From Vibrio mediterranei (GTDB lineage: Bacteria > Pseudomonadota > Gammaproteobacteria > Enterobacterales > Vibrionaceae), in assembly GCF_900088415.1 (NCBI RefSeq), contig NZ_FLLQ01000002.1, positions 372,001 through 436,000 of the forward strand: DNA of 64,000 nt. Reading direction: 5' to 3'. Position numbers and translations under genes: made by a program. Each line of letters opens with the position of its first letter. Within the stretch, counting starts at the first letter, position 1. Below are positions 50,858-58,428 of this stretch, piece by piece. Under the pieces are notes generated by a model that searched no databases, was not told the origin of the DNA, and saw only the letters and a list, made by a program, of their open reading frames with translations.

Positions 50858-50861
50858 ACAG

Positions 50862-52610
50862 CTATTGAATCAGTAACAGCATCAACTCGATGGCGGCTAA
50901 TAATGCAAGCAACGCTGTCGCTCCCTTCCAAAAGAGCAATGGGTGCTTTTTAATGAACGGACTCGTCTCATATTGTTTCATTAACGTTTTATTCGGCTGA
51001 CTCAAATCCAATAAGAACTCTCCCAACGCTTGATAACGATGTTGCGGATTGTGATGACAAGCCTTCTTTAAGGCCATGTCCAACCACAGCGGGAGTTCAG
51101 GATTGGTAATTTGAATACTCTGATACTTCCACTGTTGATGGCGTGCATTGTCGACACTGCGTGCGATCACCGCTTTATAGGGAAGCGTGCCAGACAGCAT
51201 TTCATACGTCATTACCGCAACAGAAAATAAATCGGATACGGTTGTCGCTTCATTGCCATTCAAATACTCAGGGGCAATATAATTCGCCGCGCCTTTAGGC
51301 ATTTGAACACCTTGTTCTTGTCTTGCTTCGTCTAAGCCCTTCACCGAAACAGACCCCAAATCAATCAAGGTCACTTGCAGCGACTCTGATATCATTACAT
51401 TTTCCGGCTTTAAGTCGCGATGTACCATATCTAACCGTTGCAACACTCGCACCGCTTTCACTATCTCAGAAACAATGCTCCTCACAGAGTCTAAGCTCGG
51501 CGTTGGGTTATCAAGCATCCATTGCCTCAACGTGCTCCCTTCTATCGGTTCACATAGTAAGTAGAGAAAGGGAGAATTAGCAGGTCGTGGATAAGTACGC
51601 ATGATTCGATGGCTATTCACATGCGTTCCCACCCAATACTCATTACTTATGTCGAGTAGAGCCTGTTTATCTTCCACATGCAGTAAAGAAGGCGCTTTGA
51701 GAATATACTTCCTATCAGTCTGTTCCTGCCTCACCTCATAAACATGACTTCGAGTTCCAGCATGAAGTACTTTTGTCACCGTGTAACTATCAATTCTGTT
51801 GTTCACTTTAAGCGGGGGTGGCACCACTTGGTTAAGTGATTGTTGTTGAAACTCATGCAATGTTAGGTTGGGAACATGATCGATGGAAACCAATAAGCTG
51901 GTGACATTGTCTTGGCTACCATTTTCTATGGCGAGATCCGTCAATGCTTGGCTTCGTGTCTCAAAGCCTTGGTGCTGATTTTGGATAACGTTGACCAACT
52001 GTTCATCAGTGGTGAAATCATGTACCCCGTCGGTTGAGAGCAAGAAAAGATCGCCAGTTTCAACGGCAAAGGTCTGAAAATCGACCTCCAATTTGCTATC
52101 CATGCCTAAAGCGCGAGTTAGGTACGTCGCTTTACCGATGTTGGTCCGCTGATGATCTCTAGTTAACAAACGGAGTTTGCCTTGTCTAAGCAAGTATATC
52201 CGGCTATCACCCACATGAAATAGATAAGCCGTATTGGATTTGACGACAATGGCACTAAAGGTAGTTACCAGTCCATTATGCTTCAGCGGTTGCTTCAGAC
52301 TCTGCTCATATAGCCAAGTATTCAATGACGTCAATACCTGAATTGCTGAACGCCGAACACTCCAACTTTCTGGCGTTGCATAATAATCGGCGACAAACTG
52401 CATCACACTAGTGTGACTGGCTTTCTGCCCGTGTTCACTGCAGCTCACACCATCGGCAATGCAAGCAAGCATACCCTTGGTTTCCAACTCACTTTGCAGT
52501 CTTGGCTCTCGAACCACAAACGCGTCTTGGTTTTCGCTTCGAGTACCTGCAGAAGACACGCCGCCGTATGATGTCGTCAGAGCTTGTGGATGGTTAAGCG
52601 GTAAGCCCAT
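50862..52610 (-). CDS. PP2C phosphatase-serine/threonine kinase fusion, membrane-anchored
   Basis: The roughly 580-residue protein joins two opposing activities. Numbered from the ATG at 52616, residues 15-245 are a PP2C phosphatase (IADGVS with Asp55, VGDSR with Asp137, STDGVHDF with Asp196, SQDNVT with Asp236). Residues 275-540 are a kinase with Lys307 (YILKAP), HRDLKPENV (399-407), and LIDLGSV (Asp419) in place of the DFG motif. A membrane segment ends the protein (562-583). It is last in the nitrite operon, as in Pseudomonas. Its substrate is unknown. The start at 52610 is better spaced from AGGGA than that at 52616. Confidence 0.88.
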   Translation of the reverse strand: MGLPLNHPQALTTSYGGVSSAGTRSENQDAFVVREPRLQSELETKGMLACIADGVSCSEHGQKASHTSVMQFVADYYATPESWSVRRSAIQVLTSLNTWLYEQSLKQPLKHNGLVTTFSAIVVKSNTAYLFHVGDSRIYLLRQGKLRLLTRDHQRTNIGKATYLTRALGMDSKLEVDFQTFAVETGDLFLLSTDGVHDFTTDEQLVNVIQNQHQGFETRSQALTDLAIENGSQDNVTSLLVSIDHVPNLTLHEFQQQSLNQVVPPPLKVNNRIDSYTVTKVLHAGTRSHVYEVRQEQTDRKYILKAPSLLHVEDKQALLDISNEYWVGTHVNSHRIMRTYPRPANSPFLYLLCEPIEGSTLRQWMLDNPTPSLDSVRSIVSEIVKAVRVLQRLDMVHRDLKPENVMISESLQVTLIDLGSVSVKGLDEARQEQGVQMPKGAANYIAPEYLNGNEATTVSDLFSVAVMTYEMLSGTLPYKAVIARSVDNARHQQWKYQSIQITNPELPLWLDMALKKACHHNPQHRYQALGEFLLDLSQPNKTLMKQYETSPFIKKHPLLFWKGATALLALLAAIELMLLLIQ

Positions 52611-52639
52611 AATCATTCCCTAATTAAACCTTCGGAGAA

Positions 52640-52695
52640 CAAAAGCCCTGTGCAAGCAGAGCTTTTGAACGAGTGAGCACGCTAAGTGCTCACTC
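52640..52695 (-). repeat. two intercistronic hairpins before the kinase gene
   Basis: GAGTGAGCAC (52671-52680) pairs perfectly with 52686-52695. A second hairpin, AAAAGC..CTG with CAG..GCTTTT, spans 52641-52666 and ends in T-rich sequence on the minus strand. They lie between the nitrate transporter and the kinase gene, and may reduce or uncouple kinase expression. Confidence 0.55.
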
Positions 52696-52706
52696 CCCGA
52701 TTACCA

Positions 52707-54176
52707 TTAATGAGATACGTTGATTAACGTTACGCTACCATCTTCGTTTACCTCAGCTATTTGACCACTGGGCTCTTCCATAAACATCAAGGTTGCAAAA
52801 CCAAGAACCGCTGTACCCGCGATAACATAGAAGAAGGTTTGATAGTCCACGAACGACAGAACCGTCAGATAAACCACAGCACCGACATTCCCGTAAGCGC
52901 CTGTCATTCCAGCGATTTGACCTGTCATGCGGCGCTTGATTAATGGCACCGTCGCAAACACTGCACCCTCACCAGCTTGAACAAAGAACGAACAAACCAT
53001 GGCAGCACATACTGCAAGCCACAACGGCCACTCACTGTTGACTTGACCCATCATAAAATAACCCACAGCCAAACCTGCTGTTAGAATTAACAATGTCGAT
53101 TTACGACCAAATTTATCTGAGATCCAACCGCCGCCAGGACGCGACATTAAGTTCATAAAGGCATAAGCCGAAGCCACCATACCCGCTAAAACAGGCGTCA
53201 GTTCAAAAGTCTCAGAGAAGAACAGAGGTAACATCGAGACCACCGCCAACTCCGATCCGAACGTGGCAAAATATAAAACGTTCAACACCGCTACTTGCTT
53301 AAACTTATATTGATGCATCTCCGGAACTGGCTTAGAGAAGATAGATTTGTTGACCTTCCAGACTTGAGAAACTTCGTATCCGTATAGGACTACTAAGCCC
53401 ACATAGAAGGCGTTAACCACAGTGTCACTCAACATGCCAATATTCGATGGAGCAAGTTTCCAAGCAAGTAGAGCAAGCGCGGCATACATTGGGATCTTCA
53501 TGATCAACAGGAAGAAAAAGTCCCCTTTCGATGTCACTTCCATCGCTGCTAAATGTTTAGGTTTAAAGTAAGTCGATCCTTTTGGCGTATCTTGAACGTT
53601 ACGATAAAAAATGACTGAGAACACCAAGCTCATTAGGCCCGTCACACCAACGGCATAGCGCCATCCGTCGTCACCACCAAACATCAGAGCCAAGGTTGGT
53701 AAAGTGAAAGCCGCCGCCGCTGAGCCAAAGTTGCCCCAACCACCATAAATACCTTCCGCAGTACCCAGTTCATCATGTGGGAACCACTCAGATACTAAAC
53801 GAATACCAATAACAAACCCTGCACCAATAAAACCTAATAGGAAACGAGCGATAGCCGCTTGAATAAATGAATCTGACAACGCAAAAACAAAACATGGAAT
53901 AGAACATATTGCCAACAGTGCGGAGTAGACCAGACGTGGACCATATTTGTCGGTCAACATACCAATGATTACCCTCGCTGGTATCGTCAGCGCCACGTTG
54001 AGGATAAGTAAGGTTTTGATCTCTTGCGTTGATAAGCCCAATGACGTTTTTACCATTTGAAGTAATGGTGCAAAGTTAAACCAAACCACAAAGGTAATAA
54101 AAAAGGCCATCCAGCTTAAGTGCAGTGTTTTCATCTTCCCTGAAAACGAAAACAAATTAAATTTAGTGCTTTCCAT
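52707..54176 (-). CDS. nitrate/nitrite transporter, NarK/NasA family
   Basis: This 489-residue MFS carrier probably imports nitrate. It has twelve membrane segments and both nitrate signature stretches of the family, GGWGNFGSAAAAF in segment five and GAYGNVGAVVYL in segment eleven. Arginines in segments two and eight positions (VIIGMLTDKYGPR region, MSRPGGGW) fit the substrate site. It is in one operon with cobA, nirB and nirD, giving transport and reduction together. The start has AAAGGAATT. Confidence 0.92.
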   Translation of the reverse strand: MESTKFNLFSFSGKMKTLHLSWMAFFITFVVWFNFAPLLQMVKTSLGLSTQEIKTLLILNVALTIPARVIIGMLTDKYGPRLVYSALLAICSIPCFVFALSDSFIQAAIARFLLGFIGAGFVIGIRLVSEWFPHDELGTAEGIYGGWGNFGSAAAAFTLPTLALMFGGDDGWRYAVGVTGLMSLVFSVIFYRNVQDTPKGSTYFKPKHLAAMEVTSKGDFFFLLIMKIPMYAALALLAWKLAPSNIGMLSDTVVNAFYVGLVVLYGYEVSQVWKVNKSIFSKPVPEMHQYKFKQVAVLNVLYFATFGSELAVVSMLPLFFSETFELTPVLAGMVASAYAFMNLMSRPGGGWISDKFGRKSTLLILTAGLAVGYFMMGQVNSEWPLWLAVCAAMVCSFFVQAGEGAVFATVPLIKRRMTGQIAGMTGAYGNVGAVVYLTVLSFVDYQTFFYVIAGTAVLGFATLMFMEEPSGQIAEVNEDGSVTLINVSH

Positions 54177-54191
54177 AACAAATTCCTTTTA

Positions 54192-54211
54192 CTGATCAAT
54201 GTGTTGATCAG
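54192..54211. repeat. intercistronic hairpin nirD/transporter
   Basis: CTGATCAA-TGTG-TTGATCAG is a perfect 8-base stem between nirD and the nitrate transporter gene. No T-run follows, so it is a processing or stability element at most. Confidence 0.5.
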
Positions 54212-54231
54212 GTTTCCTTGTACACGAAGAG

Positions 54232-54570
54232 TTAAGCTGCAAGTGGCAACTTGAGTTGAACATCATTACCACTGACTCGTACATCAAACCGAGTCAGTTG
54301 GACCTCTGGCTCTTCAATGCAGACACCCGTATGTAAGTTAAAGTGCTGCTTGTAAAGCGGTGAAGCCACACAAGGTTGGCCATCTAGCGAGCCCATAATG
54401 CCGCGAGACATCACATAGGCATGGCCAAAAGGATCATAATTGCAAAGCGCGTACAGTTGGTCGCTACGCTGACAATAGAAAATAGCGACCTGTTTATCTT
54501 CGACTTTAGCACACACTCCGGTATGTGGTACTAAGTCATCAGTTGAGCAAACAGTTAACCACTGACTCAT
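54232..54570 (-). CDS. nirD: nitrite reductase small subunit
   Basis: NirD is the small partner of NADH-nitrite reductase. This 112-residue protein has a Rieske-like fold but lacks the usual iron-sulfur ligands, as expected for NirD. It begins MSQWLTVCSTDDLVPHTGVCA; YALCNYDPFGHAYVMSRG and CVASPLYKQHFNLHTG are conserved. The start at 54570 has AAGGAG upstream. It follows nirB. Confidence 0.94.
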   Translation of the reverse strand: MSQWLTVCSTDDLVPHTGVCAKVEDKQVAIFYCQRSDQLYALCNYDPFGHAYVMSRGIMGSLDGQPCVASPLYKQHFNLHTGVCIEEPEVQLTRFDVRVSGNDVQLKLPLAA

Positions 54571-54621
54571 ATTCTTCTCCTTAACTATCAAATTTCATTC
54601 GCCTATAGCGAGGCAACGTCG

Positions 54622-57177
54622 TTAAACTTCAACAACATCAATACGTTGCTCCAAAATAAGCGCTTGTTTCTTATTATTAGTTGGGAATCTTTGTTGGCGA
54701 ATATTGACAAACTGAAGGTTACCATCCAGTTCATCGGTATTAATAAAGTGTTGGAATCGTTTTAGTTTCTCTGGGTTTTCGAGTGTGGTTTTCCACTCAC
54801 ACTGATACTTGCCGACATTGGTAGCCATGTCCTCTTCCAGCTCATCGGCGAGTTGCAATTTGTCATCGACAATCACTTGTTTGAGGTATTCAATGCCGCC
54901 TTCTAGGTTTTCAAGCCACACAGAAGTTCGTTGTAAACGGTCTGCAGTGCGGACGTAAAACATCAATAGACGGTCGATATAACGAATCAGTGTGTGTTCA
55001 TCAAGATCAGTGGCTAGCAAGTCGGCGTGACGAGGACGCATGCCACCATTACCACACACATACAAGTTCCAACCTTTGTCGGAGGCAATCACACCAATGT
55101 CTTTCGACTGAGCTTCTGCACATTCACGAGTACAGCCTGAGACAGCGAACTTCAGTTTGTGAGGCGATCTTAGCCCTTTGTAACGATTTTCAATGTCGAT
55201 AGCTAAACCTACACTGTCACCGACACCATAGCGGCACCATGTGCTCCCGACACACGATTTCACCGTACGTACCGATTTTCCGTAGGCGTGTCCGGTTTCA
55301 AATCCTGCTTCCACCAATCGCTTCCAAATCAAAGGCAACTCATTGAGTTGTGCCCCAAACAAGTCAACGCGTTGACCTCCGGTAATCTTGGTATATAGGT
55401 CGAAATCTTTAGCTACCTGACCAAGTACAATCAATTTATCTGGTGTAATTTCACCACCAGCGATACGAGGAACCACCGAATATGTTCCATCTTTTTGCAT
55501 GTTACCCAGATAGATATCGTTGGTATCTTGGAGCTCCACGTGTTGCTCTTCCAGAATATAGTCATTCCAAAACGACGCTAAAATTGAGCCCACTGTTGGC
55601 TTGCAAATCTCACAGCCCAACCCAGAGCCATGGCTAGATAGTAATTCATCGAACGTCTTAATTTGGTTAACGCGAATAATGTCGCTGAGTTCTTGACGGG
55701 AATAGGCAAAGTGCTCACAAATATCGTTGTTCACTTCAACGCCGAGGTTCATCAACTCACTATCGAGTACTTGTTTTGCTAACGCTGAACAGCCACCACA
55801 ACCTGTCGATGCATTAGTGGTATCTTTTAGCGCAGCCATCGTGTTACAACCGCTCGCCACCGCTTGTTTGATATCACCCTTTGTCACATCAAAACAGGAG
55901 CAGATCACCGCAGAGTCAGGCAGAGCATCCACACCGAGTCCTGCTGAGCTATCGTCAGCCACGTTAGGCAGAATTAATACCGAAGGGCTGTCTGGGAGAG
56001 CTATGTCGTTTTGTTTGAGTTGCAATAAGCTGCCGTAGGCGTCAGCATCCCCTACCAAAACAGCACCTACAATTTTACTGCCATCCTCAGACACAATTAG
56101 CCGCTTGTAGACTTGCTCAATTTCGTCATTGTAGGTGTATGACTGCGCACCAACTGTCTTTCCGTGAACCTCACCGATACTCGCAACATCAACGCCCAAC
56201 AATTTAAGTTTGGTGCTCATATCGGCACCAGTAAATGCCAGTGGCTCCAATGAATCGACAATTTGGCTAGCTGCGACTTTTGCCATTTGATAACCCGGAG
56301 CAACAAGCCCGAAGATCTGATTTTGCCACAAAGCACATTCGCCAATTGCATAGATATCCTCGACGCTGGTACGGCATTGGTCATCAATCACTATTCCGCC
56401 GCGCGGCCCTATCTCAATATCCGCTTGACGCGCTAACTCATCTTGAGGACGAATGCCAGCCGAGAAGACAATAAGGTCGGTCTCAAGGTAAGTACCATCA
56501 GCAAAATTCATTCGATAGCGAGCCTGCTCACCTGCAATAATTTCAGTAGTCGCTTTATCGGTGTGCACCGATACACCTAAATTTTCAATTTTCCTGCGCA
56601 GTAATGCGCCGCCACCTTCATCAAGCTGCACCGCCATAAGACGCGGGGCAAACTCCACCACATGTGTATCTAAACCAAGGTTTTTAATCGCGTTAGCGGC
56701 CTCCAAGCCGAGTAATCCACCTCCGACAACGACGCCTGTTTTACTGACTTTACTGCCCGACTCGATGGCATCTAGGTCTTCAATGGTGCGATAAACATAA
56801 CAGTGTTCTTGGTCATTACCAGAAATGGGCGGTACAAAAGGAAATGAACCCGTGGCAAGTACCAACTTATCGTAACTCTCCTGACGCCCACTTTCGGTTG
56901 TCACCTGCTTTTGGTCTGTATCAATCGAGACAACTTTGTCATTTAAGACATAGTTAACCCCATGATTCTGATAGTAAGTTTCATCGGTTAGCGCAAGATA
57001 CTCAGCACCTTTATCGTCATCAAAATAGCTGGTAAGCTGCACGCGGTCATAAGCAAGTCGCGACTCTTCTGAAAACGTGATAATTTGCGCAGACTCATCG
57101 TTTGCAGCAATCACGCTATCAATGAACTTGTGGCCTACCATCCCATTGCCGACCACCACAATCCTTTGTGTTTTCAT
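54622..57177 (-). CDS. nirB: assimilatory nitrite reductase large subunit
   Basis: NirB reduces nitrite to ammonium with NADH. The 851-residue protein has an N-terminal FAD/NAD domain (VVVGNGMVGHKFID, TGVVVGGGLLGLEAAN), a BFD-like [2Fe-2S] domain (ICSCFDVTK...TGCGGCSA), and the siroheme/4Fe-4S domains with cysteines near 642, 648, 682 and 686 (CVGSTWC and CTREC). All cofactor residues are present. The start at 57177 has GGAAGC and starts 17 bases after cobA. The siroheme it needs uses CobA's product. Confidence 0.95.
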   Translation of the reverse strand: MKTQRIVVVGNGMVGHKFIDSVIAANDESAQIITFSEESRLAYDRVQLTSYFDDDKGAEYLALTDETYYQNHGVNYVLNDKVVSIDTDQKQVTTESGRQESYDKLVLATGSFPFVPPISGNDQEHCYVYRTIEDLDAIESGSKVSKTGVVVGGGLLGLEAANAIKNLGLDTHVVEFAPRLMAVQLDEGGGALLRRKIENLGVSVHTDKATTEIIAGEQARYRMNFADGTYLETDLIVFSAGIRPQDELARQADIEIGPRGGIVIDDQCRTSVEDIYAIGECALWQNQIFGLVAPGYQMAKVAASQIVDSLEPLAFTGADMSTKLKLLGVDVASIGEVHGKTVGAQSYTYNDEIEQVYKRLIVSEDGSKIVGAVLVGDADAYGSLLQLKQNDIALPDSPSVLILPNVADDSSAGLGVDALPDSAVICSCFDVTKGDIKQAVASGCNTMAALKDTTNASTGCGGCSALAKQVLDSELMNLGVEVNNDICEHFAYSRQELSDIIRVNQIKTFDELLSSHGSGLGCEICKPTVGSILASFWNDYILEEQHVELQDTNDIYLGNMQKDGTYSVVPRIAGGEITPDKLIVLGQVAKDFDLYTKITGGQRVDLFGAQLNELPLIWKRLVEAGFETGHAYGKSVRTVKSCVGSTWCRYGVGDSVGLAIDIENRYKGLRSPHKLKFAVSGCTRECAEAQSKDIGVIASDKGWNLYVCGNGGMRPRHADLLATDLDEHTLIRYIDRLLMFYVRTADRLQRTSVWLENLEGGIEYLKQVIVDDKLQLADELEEDMATNVGKYQCEWKTTLENPEKLKRFQHFINTDELDGNLQFVNIRQQRFPTNNKKQALILEQRIDVVEV

Positions 57178-57194
57178 AATGCTTCCTTTCATAA

Positions 57195-58016
57195 TTACGC
57201 TGTCAGCTGTAATTTGTGTTGTTGATTTTGTTTTGGTGATTCCATCAATACTCGTTCGTTGAGCTGCGACAGCCACTGCATTTGCTCGGCCACTTTAACC
57301 ACTTGGCCAATTACAATGAGAGCAGGCGACTGAATTTGATGACTATCTCTTAACTCGACAAGCTCATCCAAACTGCCCAGCACCGTTCTTTGTGCTGGGC
57401 AACAGCCGTTTTCAATTAACGCTACAGGGGTAGACGCCGATAAACCTGCGTCTATAAGAGAGCTCGCAATCATCTCCGCTTTGCTTAATCCCATGTAGAT
57501 AACGAGAGTTTGATTCAGGTCAGCCAGTGCTTTCCAATGTATGTCCAATTCCTTTTCGGCATGGGCGGTGATAAAAGTACACCCTTGAGCTAAACCGCGA
57601 TGAGTAAGCGGGATATCAGAGTATGTGGTGCACCCCGAAGCAGCCGTAATGCCAGGAATAACATCAACATCAAAGCCTTGTTTTTTGAGTAGTAGCATTT
57701 CTTCTCCGCCACGACCGAATATAAAGGCATCGCCCCCTTTAACTCGGCAAACTCGTCCACCTCGATGGGCATAGTCGATTAAGGTTTGGTTAATTTGCTG
57801 CTGGGTATAGCTATGGCAACCCTTAGCTTTGCCAACATAAACCTGCTCGCTGTTGGATGGAAAAAGTGCCTTGATCTCTTGGCTAACGAGATTGTCAAAG
57901 ATAATGACATCAGCAGATTGGATTGCTCGAAGAGCCTTAACCGTGAGCAAATCAGGATCGCCCGGTCCAGCACCCACCAATGAGATATGATTACTTCTCA
58001 TACTATTTCCTTGCAT
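57195..58016 (-). CDS. cobA: uroporphyrinogen-III C-methyltransferase
   Basis: It methylates uroporphyrinogen III twice to precorrin-2, the siroheme precursor needed by NirB. The 273-residue single-domain enzyme has VGAGPGDPDLLTVKA at the start, the SAM-binding GRVCRVKGGDAFIFGRGGEE and PGITAASGC. It lacks the oxidase/chelatase part of CysG. It is the first gene of the nitrite operon, 17 bases ahead of nirB. The start has AAGGAG. A sigma-54 type promoter lies 55-70 bases upstream. Confidence 0.93.
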   Translation of the reverse strand: MQGNSMRSNHISLVGAGPGDPDLLTVKALRAIQSADVIIFDNLVSQEIKALFPSNSEQVYVGKAKGCHSYTQQQINQTLIDYAHRGGRVCRVKGGDAFIFGRGGEEMLLLKKQGFDVDVIPGITAASGCTTYSDIPLTHRGLAQGCTFITAHAEKELDIHWKALADLNQTLVIYMGLSKAEMIASSLIDAGLSASTPVALIENGCCPAQRTVLGSLDELVELRDSHQIQSPALIVIGQVVKVAEQMQWLSQLNERVLMESPKQNQQHKLQLTA

Positions 58017-58069
58017 GGCATTTCTCCTTATAGACAGGCGAAATTTTTTTATTCGCTTGCCAACTTAGA

Positions 58070-58085
58070 GGCAATAAGGATGCCA
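58070..58085 (-). promoter_or_regulatory. sigma-54 type promoter of the cobA-nirB operon
   Basis: On the minus strand TGGCAT-CCTTA-TTGCC has the GG and GC at the exact -24/-12 spacing of RpoN promoters. Transcription would start near 58058, about 40 bases before cobA. This fits nitrogen control of the nitrite operon. Confidence 0.7.
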
Positions 58086-58205
58086 GCGATGATAATAGTC
58101 TCGTTATTTTTTGAATAAACTCTTTAAAAACAATGAAATATAATTTCAGCCTTTGATTTAGAAACACAAAAACAACACCCACAAAAATCCAATTAGAGAA
58201 GATTT

Positions 58206-58242
58206 TGAGCATTTTTAGTGCGATAAATCCCAAAACAGTGCA
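58206..58242. promoter_or_regulatory. two NtrC-like half-sites between the nas promoters
   Basis: On the minus strand GCACTAAAAATG (site 58206-58222) and TGCACTGTTTTGG (site 58226-58242) resemble the NtrC site TGCACTAAAATGGTGCA; matches are about 12 and 9 of 17 bases. They lie 20 bases apart and about 150-190 bases from each predicted start, near the middle of the divergent pair. One enhancer could therefore serve both promoters. Confidence 0.5.
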
Positions 58243-58276
58243 AATAAACAATAAATAACTGATATTTTGTCAAAAA

Positions 58277-58308
58277 AGCCTATATACCACTTTAGTGGTA
58301 TATAGGCT
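58277..58308. promoter_or_regulatory. palindrome containing a NarP/NarL-type 7-2-7 site
   Basis: A perfect 14-base stem (half AGCCTATATACCAC) with a TTTA centre. At its core, TACCACT-TT-AGTGGTA (58285-58300) has the 7-2-7 arrangement bound by NarP and NarL, with one base off the usual heptamer. A T-run follows on the minus strand, so an RNA hairpin function is an alternative. Confidence 0.55.
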
Positions 58309-58370
58309 AACCATTTGTATTAATTGACTATATTAGGGATAAATACATATTTAACCCAACAACGCCCCAA

Positions 58371-58386
58371 TGGCGCGCGTTTTGCT
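58371..58386 (+). promoter_or_regulatory. sigma-54 type promoter of the nitrate reductase gene
   Basis: TGGCGCG-CGTT-TTGCT matches the RpoN consensus except one position, with GG and GC correctly spaced. The start would be near 58397, about 32 bases before the gene. It is oriented opposite to the cobA promoter. Confidence 0.72.
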
Positions 58387-58428
58387 TTCAACAACAATTA
58401 ACGGAAATTATCAGCAAGGATAAAGGTT

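Noticed and set aside
58277..58308. Palindrome as a transcription attenuator of the cobA-nirB operon
   Set aside because: It lies upstream of the predicted sigma-54 start at about 58058, so it would not be in that message. The 7-2-7 core suggests a protein site. It would return as an option if a farther start is found.
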